DNA of 23,174 nt from the NCBI GenBank assembly GCA_025450975.1, contig JANWLI010000028.1, positions 1 to 23,174 of the forward strand, written 5' to 3'. Numbering within the stretch: the first letter of the stretch is position 1; every line of letters begins with the position of its first letter. Under the pieces are notes generated by a model. It saw only the letters and a program-made list of their open reading frames with translations, ran no database searches and was not told where the DNA came from. Of this stretch, positions 1-7,910 are shown in pieces. The DNA comes from Candidatus Kapaibacterium sp. Its GTDB lineage: Bacteria > Bacteroidota > Ignavibacteria > Palsa-1295. The position numbers and the translations under genes are program-made.

Positions 1-1121
1 GCGCGATTACCATGAGCAGCTTTCCCAAACCATGTTGCGACATCGAAGCTATTGCCCGAATTGACGCGATAGGTTCTGCCCTGACGTGTTCCGGCAATGA
101 TCATGTTCCGCATCTGGACCGTATCGTTATTTGCTGCATTGGTCACACCGGAACCATCGAGCAGAATCACACCCGGCCATCCCATCAGGATCGAGTTGTG
201 GATCGATTGCGTCGTATTACGACGGATATGCGCTGCATTGCCGTAGAGTGCGTTGAATCCGGTTACGCTTGTATCTGACTGCGGACCAACGACGGTCATG
301 TTACTGAATATGCCATGTGACCGCGGCAAGGCGAATGTCGCCGGATTGTTATTATCAGCTTCGAATCCATTCGACAGCGAAACGTCTGCAACATTTGGGT
401 CACGCAAACTGACGCCGAACTGAACCTTACCCTGCCAGCCGAAATCTGTATCCCAATCATCGTCAAGCGACTTAAAACCGACGAGATGTTTCGCATTTAC
501 TGCGCCCCCAAACCATTCAAACCCATCATCACCGCCATAGCTGACCTGTACATGATCGATGATCGTGCCACTGCCGACACCTCCCATTGTGAGGCCATTC
601 GTTTCGTTGTTGGGCGCAATAGCAATACCGGGAAATTCGATTCGAACATAGCTGAGGATACCGCTAATATCAGAAGGAATGTTGCCGCCATACTTTGAGC
701 GCGGACCGCCTTCGATCTGCGCTTCACCACCGACGAACAGACCGCCGTTGGCAACATTATTTACATTGATCGGTGCACGTCCGCAAATGATGATGCCGCC
801 CCAATCGCCTGCAGCGCGCTGGCCCGGGCCCAGTTCCGAGGTGAATACGATCGGCCTATCCGCAGTACCCTGCGCCGCGATCTTACCACCACGTTCGATG
901 ATGAGCGTTCCTTTTGTGGCTTTATCGCCGAAGATGAGCGTGCCGGGGTCGATCGTTAGCGTCGCGCCGTTAACAACGTAAAGGAAACCAACAATCTTAT
1001 ATACAACGGTCGCACTTAAGTGGACATTGCCTACAATACTGTCTTTTAATACTACGGGTGTCTGCGCTTGGGCACTAAGACCAAATAGCAGAAGTGAAAG
1101 GAGTAACAATAACTTTTTCAT
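1..1121 (-). CDS. Secreted beta-helix-like surface protein (type IX secretion cargo type), C-terminus beyond left edge
   Basis: The reading frame is open from an ATG at 1121 to the left edge, so about 373 N-terminal residues are visible and the end is missing. The protein begins MKKLLLLLSLLLFGLSAQAQ, a clear Sec signal peptide with likely cleavage after SAQA. The mature part is rich in Gly, Asn and Val, with phrases such as GDWGGIIICG, AQIEGGPRSKYGG, LSYVRIEFPGI, FEWFGGAVNAKHL and DDDWDTDFGWQGKVQFG. These are typical of a large group of Bacteroidota outer-surface proteins with a probable parallel beta-helix fold that usually end in a type IX secretion sorting domain. That C-terminal domain would lie outside the window, so the export route is inferred. 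The gene is 98 bases downstream of the small minus-strand ORF 1220-1438. The specific ligand or role is unknown. Confidence 0.85.
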   Translation of the reverse strand, partial: MKKLLLLLSLLLFGLSAQAQTPVVLKDSIVGNVHLSATVVYKIVGFLYVVNGATLTIDPGTLIFGDKATKGTLIIERGGKIAAQGTADRPIVFTSELGPGQRAAGDWGGIIICGRAPINVNNVANGGLFVGGEAQIEGGPRSKYGGNIPSDISGILSYVRIEFPGIAIAPNNETNGLTMGGVGSGTIIDHVQVSYGGDDGFEWFGGAVNAKHLVGFKSLDDDWDTDFGWQGKVQFGVSLRDPNVADVSLSNGFEADNNNPATFALPRSHGIFSNMTVVGPQSDTSVTGFNALYGNAAHIRRNTTQSIHNSILMGWPGVILLDGSGVTNAANNDTVQMRNMIIAGTRQGRTYRVNSGNSFDVATWFGKAAHGNR

Positions 1122-1219
1122 TGGAATATAGATATCAGAATGGTTTTGTGCTGTGATAAATCGGATGCAAACTTATTGAGCGGATGCTACGAGACTGTTA
1201 CCCTGCTATTAAGCTATTG

Positions 1220-1438
1220 TTATTTGGAGGGAGCTACTTCAGGCTTCGGAGGTTCTTCGCTGAGCTGATCGATGCTTAGTTCAACGTTCGCACCAGTTAG
1301 CAGCTCTTTGAATGACGGCGTCCCGTCGGCAAGAAAAAAGTCGACAACGAGCTTCGACCCATAGAGCGGACTCGCCTTGTCAACAACAAAGACTTCCTTC
1401 TCTTCAAACAGCCGTATTCGCTTTTGTGTGTGTCGCAC
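1220..1438 (-). CDS. Small hypothetical protein, 72 aa
   Basis: A 72-residue protein starting MRHTQKRIRLFEEKEVFVVD with an ordinary coding look: alternating charged and hydrophobic residues and a Pro/Glu-rich tail ending EEPPKPEVAPSK. It has no signal peptide, membrane segment or motif that I recognise. It may be a small cytosolic beta-rich protein. No clear Shine-Dalgarno sequence precedes the ATG. It is divergent from the methyltransferase gene at 1567 and points the same way as the surface-protein gene that starts at 1121. Function unknown. No overlapping ORF in the region looks more protein-like, but at this length it could still be spurious. Confidence 0.5.
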   Translation of the reverse strand: MRHTQKRIRLFEEKEVFVVDKASPLYGSKLVVDFFLADGTPSFKELLTGANVELSIDQLSEEPPKPEVAPSK

Positions 1439-1527
1439 ATAGTAAGAACAGTTAGGACCCAGAGTTGTACGTTAACAATTCATTAAATCTCTGATACTGA
1501 GAATCTCATCTCAAGTAGGCACAGCGT

Positions 1528-1557
1528 TTGCTAGTCCATTCAACTTACGTATAAAAT
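1528..1557 (+). promoter_or_regulatory. Candidate promoter for the methyltransferase gene
   Basis: TTGCTA at 1528-1533 and TATAAA at 1550-1555 (reading on as TATAAAAT) are separated by 16 bases, resembling a sigma-70 type promoter. Transcription would start around 1562, only a few bases before the ATG at 1567, giving a nearly leaderless message. This is a match by eye only. Bacteroidota primary promoters often use a different -7 consensus, so confidence is low. Confidence 0.3.
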
Positions 1558-1566
1558 GCACTAGAG

Positions 1567-2253
1567 ATGATTAAGAGCTCGTACCTCTTCCTTTCCAATG
1601 CCTTACGGAATGTCTTCAATAAGTACGTCGCCAATACTCCTGAGCGATGGGATACGATGTATCGTAACGGCTATGCCGATAAACTCGACTCTTCACATCA
1701 GAAAGCCCGCCATTACCTCATCTGCGGTTTGATCGCCGAATACGTATCCGAACAAACCGATGTCCTCGATGTCGGTTGCGGCGTGGGATCGACATACGAT
1801 CTGATCTCGCAATTTGATATTTCCTACCATGGTATTGACATCGCAAAGCAAGCCATCGACATCGCGAATGCATCCAACAACTCAGGAGCGGCTCGCTTCG
1901 AAGTAAATGATTTTAAGCATTTTGTGTCCGCAAAGAAATACGATATCGTCTTCTTCAATGAAGTTCTCTACTATTTCTCCGATGCGGAGATCATCTCGGC
2001 GCTGACGAAGGCAAACAGTTTACTTAAAGATCACAATAGCGTCATTATTGTTTCGATGTCCGACAATCCAAGGTCGAAACGGATCTGGCGATCGTTTTCG
2101 CATCTGAGTAATCCCGAGCAGGAGATCTACGTCCGCTCAGGCTTCTGGGGTAAATGGAATGTCAAAGTATTCAGACCCTACACTGTAAAGACTGCGCCGC
2201 AACGTGCGTCGGGAGCATCAGACTTTGTTCTGCTACCGGAAGGTAACCACTAG
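1567..2253 (+). CDS. Class I SAM-dependent methyltransferase, 228 aa
   Basis: A Rossmann-fold methyltransferase. Motif I VLDVGCGVG lies at residues 66-74, the acidic end of strand 2 is GID at 89-91, and the motif IV region DIVFFNEVLYYF is at 126-137. The N-terminus (RWDTMYRNGYADKLDSSHQKARH) resembles small-molecule methyltransferases of the UbiE/Methyltransf_11/25 kind. The substrate cannot be told. There is no signal peptide, so it is cytosolic. The ATG at 1567 is preceded by GAG and a possible promoter. Its TAG stop at 2251-2253 overlaps the stop of the convergent peroxidase gene through a shared CTAG. It stands alone on its strand and is not clearly linked in function to its neighbours. 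Confidence 0.85.
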   Translation: MIKSSYLFLSNALRNVFNKYVANTPERWDTMYRNGYADKLDSSHQKARHYLICGLIAEYVSEQTDVLDVGCGVGSTYDLISQFDISYHGIDIAKQAIDIANASNNSGAARFEVNDFKHFVSAKKYDIVFFNEVLYYFSDAEIISALTKANSLLKDHNSVIIVSMSDNPRSKRIWRSFSHLSNPEQEIYVRSGFWGKWNVKVFRPYTVKTAPQRASGASDFVLLPEGNH

Positions 2254-4172
2254 TACTCGCCGCCGATCCTGCGGCTGGCGATATTCGGCGACGCAAACCG
2301 TGGAAGTCTCGCAGGACGTTGCGTATGTCCGGTCGTATCGGTAAGCGAATGGAGGAAGGAAATGATGTCTGACATCTCCTGCTTGTTCAGCTTGAGTTTA
2401 TCGGCTGGTAAAGTCTGATTCGGCACATCAAGACCAATGCCTGCACCGCCTCCATGATTGTAAAAATCCAACACATCCTCTAGCGTCTTGTACGCCCCAT
2501 TGTGCATATAGGGTGCAGTAAGGCCAACATTGCGGACGGTAGGGGTCTTGAAGCCATGCTTGTTTAACTCGATGCGGTCGATCTTCATACGTCCGAGATC
2601 CCGGTCGATCGTGCCACGAAGCGTATCGTGCGCTTCAAGCACTCCTAAAATTTCGAATTCGCTCTTATCGAATACCGGAGGTACCGTGCCGTTAAATAGC
2701 GGTACAAAGTGGCACGTCGCACATTTCGCTTTTCCGGCAAAGAGATTAAACCCACGGCGCACATTCTCCGGCAACGTGTTCGTCTTCCCAACGACATACT
2801 GATCGAATGCAGACTGAGTGCTCGTCAGCGAGCGGACATAGCTCGCAAGCGCAGTCTTAAGATCGCCGGCTTTCACTGCTCCACCCGCAGCTGGAAACGC
2901 TTTTGCAAACATTTCGCGATACTCGATACTTTCGCGGAGTTTGCCTACGATCTCTTCCGGCGAGCAATCAAACTCCTGATGGCTCGACATAACAGCTGCG
3001 ACCTGGTCTTCAAGATAGACGACGCGCGAATCAAAGAAATATGCGCGTTGTAAGCCGGCGTTCAGTACTGTCGGAGAATTCCGGCCAACATCGCCATTAA
3101 AATCGAGTGCGATACTTTTTGCTTGTCCATCGGTGAACCCACGTTCCGGTTCGTGACATGACGAGCATGCACGACGACCGTTCTTACTCAGGAGCGGCTC
3201 AAAGAATAGTACTTTCCCAAGTGCAATACGCGATTGTAGCAGGTGTGCCGGCTCTTTTGCAGGAGCATAGTAATAGGGATCGAATGCACCGACATCAAAC
3301 GCCGTCGCAGCTTCAGCACGCAGTGCGCGGCGGCCTTCCGGAAGCGAGATCCCCGCAACGGTCTGGAAATGTTTAACGGCACGCGAAAGCGGATTCGCAT
3401 GATCGCGAATGAACGTCACGCGATCAAACGAGGCAAAGTCCTGATTGGTCTGTAAATACGATTGCGCGCGCTCGAATTGAGCACTTAGAGCAGCATACTC
3501 TGTGGGGGCCGCCTCCTCATAGATCGCTATTACCTCACTGATCGACCGCAGAGCTTCAGCGGCTTCGCTCATGGACGTCTCAGCAACCATTGCATCGAAG
3601 CCGGTAATACCAAGCGAAATAATGCGGACGATCTCGAGCCTGATGGCATCGAAGATCTGTCCGTCGGTAAATGATTTTGCTTCTGCGACGGTACGAAGCT
3701 TAACCGAATTGCCAGCCAGGTTTTTTAGCTGGGCCCGCAGGGCAGTACTATCGGCTGGATCGTACTCCGGAAATGTCAGGCTTTCAATAACTTGTAAGCC
3801 TTGTGCAAGAATAAGATTCTGGTTCGGATCGAACTCTTCAACTTCGTCACGCGCAGCGCCGTTGATCGACTTGGCTGCTCCCGGGCTGAAGTACTCGGCA
3901 AACATCTCGCAATGCTTGTAGCCCTTACGTGTTGCCAGAAATTGAGATTGAAACGTTTCGAGTGGCGTTTTGGCTTGGAGGAGTGACGCACCTACCTCGT
4001 TCAACTCTTCGACAGCTGCTTCGAAATCTGCAACGCGATCAAGGTATATTGTACGCGTCCTTGCAGCTTCACTGCTTACGAGGACACTGCTTTCAACTCG
4101 TTCCGACGATGAGGAGATGACGATGTGAAACGTCAGTAGCGCCAGTATTAAAAGTACATCATTCCTGCTCAT
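2250..4172 (-). CDS. Two-heme cytochrome c peroxidase (MauG/CcpA family) with N-terminal helical domain, 640 aa
   Basis: The C-terminal half (about residues 300-615) is a bacterial di-heme cytochrome c peroxidase, with heme-binding CSSCH at 336-340 and CATCH at 484-488. The segment KTPTVRNVGLTAPYMHNG carries Met556, in the position of the usual axial ligand of the electron-transfer heme. The enzyme would reduce hydrogen peroxide or, as in MauG relatives, oxidise another substrate in the periplasm. The N-terminus MSRNDVLLILALLTFHIVIS is a probable signal peptide. Residues 35-290 form an alpha-helical extension that looks imelysin-like, seen in Bacteroidota members of this family, which makes the protein about twice the length of classical CcpA. 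The gene lies 71 bases downstream of the DUF839 lipoprotein gene in the same direction and may be co-transcribed with it. Confidence 0.9.
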   Translation of the reverse strand: MSRNDVLLILALLTFHIVISSSSERVESSVLVSSEAARTRTIYLDRVADFEAAVEELNEVGASLLQAKTPLETFQSQFLATRKGYKHCEMFAEYFSPGAAKSINGAARDEVEEFDPNQNLILAQGLQVIESLTFPEYDPADSTALRAQLKNLAGNSVKLRTVAEAKSFTDGQIFDAIRLEIVRIISLGITGFDAMVAETSMSEAAEALRSISEVIAIYEEAAPTEYAALSAQFERAQSYLQTNQDFASFDRVTFIRDHANPLSRAVKHFQTVAGISLPEGRRALRAEAATAFDVGAFDPYYYAPAKEPAHLLQSRIALGKVLFFEPLLSKNGRRACSSCHEPERGFTDGQAKSIALDFNGDVGRNSPTVLNAGLQRAYFFDSRVVYLEDQVAAVMSSHQEFDCSPEEIVGKLRESIEYREMFAKAFPAAGGAVKAGDLKTALASYVRSLTSTQSAFDQYVVGKTNTLPENVRRGFNLFAGKAKCATCHFVPLFNGTVPPVFDKSEFEILGVLEAHDTLRGTIDRDLGRMKIDRIELNKHGFKTPTVRNVGLTAPYMHNGAYKTLEDVLDFYNHGGGAGIGLDVPNQTLPADKLKLNKQEMSDIISFLHSLTDTTGHTQRPARLPRFASPNIASRRIGGEY

Positions 4173-4192
4173 CTACGTCCTTATATTAAGAC

Positions 4193-4220
4193 ATGCCGCT
4201 TCCCTTTCGGGAAGCAGCAT
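4193..4220. other. Intergenic hairpin between lipoprotein and peroxidase genes
   Basis: An inverted repeat: ATGC 4193-4196 and GCTTCCC 4198-4204 pair with GGGAAGC 4209-4215 and GCAT 4217-4220, with one C/A mismatch on the plus strand and a TTTC loop. It lies in the 71-base gap between two same-strand genes. No T-run follows in the minus direction, so it is not a standard intrinsic terminator. It could stabilise or separate the two messages. A second, shorter inverted repeat (GTTAAG/CTTAAC) sits beside the stop codon of the upstream gene. Confidence 0.4.
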
Positions 4221-4243
4221 GACGGTTGTGTTAAGAGGTTAAC

Positions 4244-5674
4244 TTAACGAGGCAAACCTTTCACAATAATAATCTGACTTGCCTGCTCCTCGTTTGCGCG
4301 CTTGGTCCCGCCATCGACGCCTTTATACTTGGCACCCTTCCAGGTATGCGGCTGCACGCATAGCGCAAACGTGTTCTCAAAACCTGTAAGGTCGGAAATG
4401 TCGATAAGCGCGCCATACTCCCAGGAGCCAAACTTGCTGTCGCCACCGACATTGTAGTACGCATCGCCACGCTTATGATCAAGCTCCATCACGACTTCTA
4501 CCGCACCCGTTGCGATCGTATACTTATAGATATACGCATCGTGCGCTTCGTCGCCGTACCCGTTCGGATCTTCCTGAATGTAGACGTAGTTGCTCGTCAC
4601 ACAGATGTTATCCGGATTCTGGAACTGCCCTGCTTTGCCGGCGCGATCGTCGCCATCGAGAATACACTCCAGTGTTCCCTTCGTCCAATCGGATTCGTTA
4701 AGCACAAGCTTGTACACACGTCCGTACTTCGTGCGGCTCGAATCTGCATTCGCGCCTGACCATGCCTGGCCGGTTACATTGAAGTATAGCTCACGCCCTG
4801 TGCCGCCTTTGCGATAGTCGATGTCTTCGACACGGCCGAACTTGATCGCCTTCAGATCTTCGACAACCGTTGTATTGATCACGTCGCCACCAACCGATGC
4901 ATCCGGTACTTTCTTGAACGTCACCGGGATCGACTGACCGACCTTCATATCCGTTTCCGTCTGCTTCGCATCGTTACGTGACATGAGATACAGGCTGCCG
5001 CCGGTAAGATCGCCGGTGCTACCAACATACATACCAACCTGTCCGCCACCCGGGCCGGAATCGTCATCCATTGTAAGAATGATGGTCTTGCCGGGATACG
5101 CATTTTTTGGAAGCGGCATGGCATTCTCGCCATTGTACTGGCCGAGTGCCGTAAGCAGGGTCGTGTTGCCGCCAACGGTCATGTTTGGATCGACAGCATG
5201 CGTCAGCGATGTTTCGCCGCTTTCGCCGCAGGTCAGGAACATCGGCCCAAAGCCGTGTTCTTCTGGCGTCGCAAGTGTTGCCGAGCAGAGGCGCCACTGG
5301 CCTTTGTCCGAATTCACGATATACTCGCCACTGATTGGCTTAAAGGTATTGTCAAACTTAATGCGCGAGACTGCGTAATTGTCCTCATGGTTAACGACCA
5401 TGGCGAATGTGCCATCGGCATTCTTCCACACGCCAAGACCGTCGGCCGATCCGCCAAACACAAAATTCGGTGTGGCCGTAAGCGGGTCATCGCTGCCAAT
5501 GAGAGAAAATACCTGCACGCCGGAAGGTAAGCCCTTTACCAGCGCCGGCGTAGCCGAGTGATTTTTCAACTCTACCGGATTCGGTGTCGTCGTTTCTTCC
5601 TCAGCACAGCCAATAAGCGCCGACATCGCCATTGCGGCGATCATCGGCAAAAACTTTGCAGAAACAAGGTTCAT
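4244..5674 (-). CDS. PhoX/DUF839-like lipoprotein, 476 aa
   Basis: The start at 5674 is preferred because it gives the lipoprotein signal MNLVSAKFLPMIAAMAMSAL followed by the lipobox LIGC. An upstream in-frame ATG at 5719 would add 15 residues. The mature protein resembles the PhoX/DUF839 family of beta-propeller phosphatases: VFGGSADGLGVWKNADGTFA, VVNHEDNYAVSR, a KFGRVEDIDYRKGGTGRELY segment and FQNPDNICVTSNYVYIQEDP, the family-style PDN...ED element. PhoX enzymes hydrolyse phosphoesters with iron and calcium in the periplasm. This member would be membrane-anchored, and activity is inferred from the family only. The next gene downstream on the same strand is the cytochrome c peroxidase. Confidence 0.7.
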   Translation of the reverse strand: MNLVSAKFLPMIAAMAMSALIGCAEEETTTPNPVELKNHSATPALVKGLPSGVQVFSLIGSDDPLTATPNFVFGGSADGLGVWKNADGTFAMVVNHEDNYAVSRIKFDNTFKPISGEYIVNSDKGQWRLCSATLATPEEHGFGPMFLTCGESGETSLTHAVDPNMTVGGNTTLLTALGQYNGENAMPLPKNAYPGKTIILTMDDDSGPGGGQVGMYVGSTGDLTGGSLYLMSRNDAKQTETDMKVGQSIPVTFKKVPDASVGGDVINTTVVEDLKAIKFGRVEDIDYRKGGTGRELYFNVTGQAWSGANADSSRTKYGRVYKLVLNESDWTKGTLECILDGDDRAGKAGQFQNPDNICVTSNYVYIQEDPNGYGDEAHDAYIYKYTIATGAVEVVMELDHKRGDAYYNVGGDSKFGSWEYGALIDISDLTGFENTFALCVQPHTWKGAKYKGVDGGTKRANEEQASQIIIVKGLPR

Positions 5675-5853
5675 AGTCGTATGAATGTTGACGATAATTA
5701 AGAGCGCAAAAATGATCATGGCAGATTACGATAATGTTGTCAAACCGTACAAAAAATATTAACAGCGTGTTCTGGGCATATTTCCTGAATTCACAAGAGC
5801 CAAAATACAAAGGTAATACACCATTCTCTTCCGGACACTGTTCCTTCTCTCCT

Positions 5854-6291
5854 ATGACAATCAAAGTCTTATTCGTGTGCATCCATAACAGCGCGCGGAG
5901 CCAAATGGCAGAGGAATTGCTCCGAAAGGTTTGTGATTCAGGGATAACCGTTGAAAGTGCCGGGATCGAACCCGGCGTGCTTAACCCGCTTGCAATAGAA
6001 GTATTGCTTGAGGATGGCATCGACATTCGCGGCAAGCAAACAAAAGATGTATTTGATCTCTACACAGCCGGACGGATGTACTCTCATGTTATTACCGTTT
6101 GCGACGAAGCAAGTGCCGAACGTTGCCCGATCTTCGCGGGCGTTACTCAGCGTCTGCACTGGAGTTTTCAAGACCCATCACAATTTGAAGGTACCTGGGA
6201 GGAGAAGATCGAGCACACCCGCAGGGTCAGGGATGCAATAAAGCGAAAGGTATCAGAATTCTGTGGAGAAGTTTGCAATGTTCCCACTTAG
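5854..6291 (+). CDS. arsC: Arsenate reductase, ArsC low-molecular-weight phosphatase type, 145 aa
   Basis: The frame stays open from an ATG at 5734, but family homology begins at MTIKVLFVCIHNSARSQMAE, so the ATG at 5854 is the likely start and gives a normal length of 145 aa. The phosphate-binding loop C9-x5-R15 (CIHNSAR) and the later pair C83 and C91 in VCDEASAERCPIF are the three-cysteine relay of thioredoxin-linked ArsC. HWSFQDP supplies the conserved Asp107. It would reduce arsenate to arsenite in the cytosol. No arsenite exporter or ArsR regulator is visible nearby, so the gene is an orphan in this window. A general low-molecular-weight tyrosine phosphatase is the alternative, but the paired downstream cysteines argue for ArsC. 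Confidence 0.85.
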   Translation: MTIKVLFVCIHNSARSQMAEELLRKVCDSGITVESAGIEPGVLNPLAIEVLLEDGIDIRGKQTKDVFDLYTAGRMYSHVITVCDEASAERCPIFAGVTQRLHWSFQDPSQFEGTWEEKIEHTRRVRDAIKRKVSEFCGEVCNVPT

Positions 6292-6301
6292 CTCACCCAT
6301 A

Positions 6302-6323
6302 ATTACCCACTAAATAGGGTAAT
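6302..6323. other. Short inverted repeat just after arsC
   Basis: ATTACCC at 6302-6308 pairs with GGGTAAT at 6317-6323 around an 8-base AT-rich loop, beginning 11 bases after the arsC stop. No T-run follows on either strand, so it could be a weak 3' end structure or a protein-binding site. By-eye call only. Confidence 0.3.
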
Positions 6324-6394
6324 AATTACAAAATAGATATTTCACAATTACATATTCAACAAACTTGTGTGCATAACATGTTGATAGTGGTATC

Positions 6395-6520
6395 ATGGCA
6401 AAGAGAAGACGTACCCACCGACGATTACGAACGCTGTCGTTCTCTGTAGACATACTGACTTTCCCCGAAGGGCTGGCTGATCGCCAGCCCTTCTTTTTTA
6501 GCTTCGACAAAACGATATGA
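6395..6520 (+). CDS. Possible arginine-rich leader ORF, 41 aa
   Basis: An ATG at 6395 opens a 41-codon frame beginning MAKRRRTHRRLRTLSFSV. Six of its first twelve residues are Arg, encoded by AGA, AGA, CGT, CGA, CGA and CGA. The frame ends in TGA at 6518-6520 and overlaps the metallophosphoesterase ATG at 6517 in an ATGA, the usual sign of translational coupling. Its second half (EGLADRQPFF) is encoded by the intrinsic-terminator hairpin. It could be a leader peptide controlling read-through or simply a chance frame. No clear Shine-Dalgarno sequence precedes it. Confidence 0.25.
   Translation: MAKRRRTHRRLRTLSFSVDILTFPEGLADRQPFFFSFDKTI
6467..6499 (+). terminator. Strong intrinsic terminator, possibly an attenuator
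   Basis: GAAGGGCTGGC at 6467-6477 pairs perfectly with GCCAGCCCTTC at 6483-6493, giving an 11-bp stem with a 5-base loop, and is followed by six T residues (6494-6499). It is oriented for plus-strand transcripts. It lies 175 bases after arsC and only 17 bases before the ATG of the metallophosphoesterase, leaving almost no room for a separate promoter downstream. It may therefore both end arsC transcription and limit expression of the following gene. Confidence 0.8.
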
Positions 6521-7425
6521 CCTTGTCACACAACGTAACCAGACGCCAGCTCCTGAAGATGGGTGGAGCAGCAGTTGCAACTGCTGCGGCGACCAAAGCG
6601 CACGCATCGCTCAGCGGCGGCCCGATCGAGATCACACGCCACGACGTGTTTTTGCCTAATCTCGATCCCGCATTCGACGGCATGACGGCAACACTTGCAA
6701 GCGACATCCACTCGAGCCCGTACATGTCGCTACAGGATATGAAAGAGATCGTCCGCACGATCAACGATCTCAAGAGCGACCTCATCCTGATGCCCGGTGA
6801 TTTCGTCACCGATAATCTCGACGAGCTGCCGCCTTTCCTCGAAGCATTCAGCGAACTTCGCGCACCCGCAGGCATCTTCGCATCGCTTGGTAATCACGAC
6901 TTCGATGCGAACGCCGATATCGTCACCGGCGGACTCGAAACGATCGGTATCCGCACACTCCGCAACGAAAACCTGAAGCTCACCAGGAATAACCGCGATC
7001 TCTACTTTATCGGCGTAGACGAAGTCAACGACAACTGCGTACTCGACGCCATCGACGGCAAAGACTCCGAGCATTTCGATGCAGCATATAAAGGTATCCC
7101 CGAAAACGCAGCGAGTATCCTTCTCTGCCACAAGCCATATCGCTTCGAAGAGTATGCGCAGACGGGCGTCGGCCTCATGCTATCGGGTCACACGCACGGC
7201 GGACAGATCGTCCTCGCACGCTTCGGCAGAACACCGATCACGCTCTGCTCGATCGCCACACGCTTTGTCGATGGATGGTTTACTGCTGAGAGTAATGCGA
7301 AGATGTACGTCACCCGAGGTCTCGGAGTCGTCGATATTCCTATGCGCATGAACTGTCCGCCCGAGATCAGCCAATTCACCCTTCGGTCCCAGCATTTTGC
7401 AGACAAGGTTGAGACCGGAAGATAG
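6517..7425 (+). CDS. Tat-exported calcineurin-like metallophosphoesterase (YaeI-like), 302 aa
   Basis: The N-terminus has a twin-arginine signal (TRRQLLKMGGAAVATAAATKAHA, Arg9-Arg10), so the folded enzyme is likely exported by Tat. The metallophosphoesterase motifs appear in order: ASDIHSSP (D63, H65), GDFV (about 94-97), GNHD at 125-128, CHKP with His205, and GHTHGGQ at 224-230, which together make the two-metal centre. Relatives such as YaeI hydrolyse phosphodiester or lipid pyrophosphate bonds at the membrane. The substrate here is unknown. The ATG at 6517 keeps the Tat signal intact and follows the terminator hairpin by 17 bases. The gene is convergent with the broken leucine-rich-repeat gene, whose stop lies 9 bases after its own. 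Confidence 0.88.
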   Translation: MTLSHNVTRRQLLKMGGAAVATAAATKAHASLSGGPIEITRHDVFLPNLDPAFDGMTATLASDIHSSPYMSLQDMKEIVRTINDLKSDLILMPGDFVTDNLDELPPFLEAFSELRAPAGIFASLGNHDFDANADIVTGGLETIGIRTLRNENLKLTRNNRDLYFIGVDEVNDNCVLDAIDGKDSEHFDAAYKGIPENAASILLCHKPYRFEEYAQTGVGLMLSGHTHGGQIVLARFGRTPITLCSIATRFVDGWFTAESNAKMYVTRGLGVVDIPMRMNCPPEISQFTLRSQHFADKVETGR

Positions 7426-7433
7426 TGTATCTT

Positions 7434-7768
7434 CTAGAAGAAGATCTCAGCCTTGGGCAGCCCACGTTTAATACGCGCCTTCTCTTTATCGGAAAAGTTA
7501 TTCCCTGTCAGCACGAGTGTACGGAGGTTCTTACACTTACCGATGTCCCGCGGCAAAGTGGTCAGTTTGTTGTTGCTAAGATCGAGCAAAGACAATTTCT
7601 TCAGCTTTGTAATGCTCGCAGCTTGCCGAACTCATCACCTAGCTCCGTGAACTGGTTATGGCTCAGGTCAGCGACTTTGAGATTTACAAGCGAAGAAAAG
7701 CCACGCGGAAGCTCGCGCAGCTTGTTCTGACGCAGGTTGATCTCTTCGAGATTGCGACCAGGAAGCAT
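7434..7768 (-). pseudogene. Leucine-rich-repeat protein, C-terminal remnant with frameshift
   Basis: Read on the minus strand, 7768-7625 gives repeats NLEEINLRQNKLRELP and LVNLKVADLSHNQFTELGDE, then hits a stop in frame. After a shift of frame, reading resumes as LKKLSLLDLSNNKLTTLP and KNLRTLVLTGNNFSDKEKAR, ending GLPKAEIFF and TAG at 7434-7436. That ending is the usual C-terminus of Bacteroidota LRR proteins. Removing 17 bases (7602-7618), which are flanked by CAGCTT repeats, would restore the expected FGKLKKL junction. Upstream of about 7768 the LRR pattern stops, so the 5' part of the gene is lost. Most likely non-functional. Confidence 0.75.
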
Positions 7769-7893
7769 TCGACTGGGCGAGGAGAACGATTTACAAGGTG
7801 TATGATACCTGCCGCAAACGTCGGCCTGAGTATCCAGAATCTAACTGCCTACGAAGCGAAATCCGAGAACTACATTCTATTACATCTAAATGA
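7756..7893 (+). pseudogene. Unidentified coding remnant, 3' end of a lost gene
   Basis: In one plus-strand frame the sequence reads DQEAFDWARRTIYKVYDTC, then KRRPEYPESNCLRSEIRELH, and stops at TGA 7891-7893. It looks helical and protein-like and begins right where the LRR similarity on the other strand ends, with no start codon of its own. I do not recognise the family. It may be the tail of a gene joined to the LRR remnant by a rearrangement, or a chance open frame. Confidence 0.2.
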
Positions 7894-7910
7894 GGATCTA
7901 AATGAGGATC
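7884..7910. repeat. Tandem duplication, 12-base unit twice
   Basis: ATCTAAATGAGG occurs at 7884-7895 and again at 7896-7907, followed by a further ATC. It is a perfect two-copy tandem repeat in non-coding, decayed sequence, typical of replication slippage. Confidence 0.85.

Noticed and set aside
4193..4220. The hairpin between the lipoprotein and peroxidase genes as an intrinsic terminator.
   Set aside because: There is no T-run after the stem on the coding strand, so I list it only as a hairpin.
5734..5853. A longer N-terminus for the arsenate reductase from the ATG at 5734.
   Set aside because: The extra 40 residues have no family match, while MTIKVLFVCIHNSARS starts exactly where ArsC proteins normally begin.
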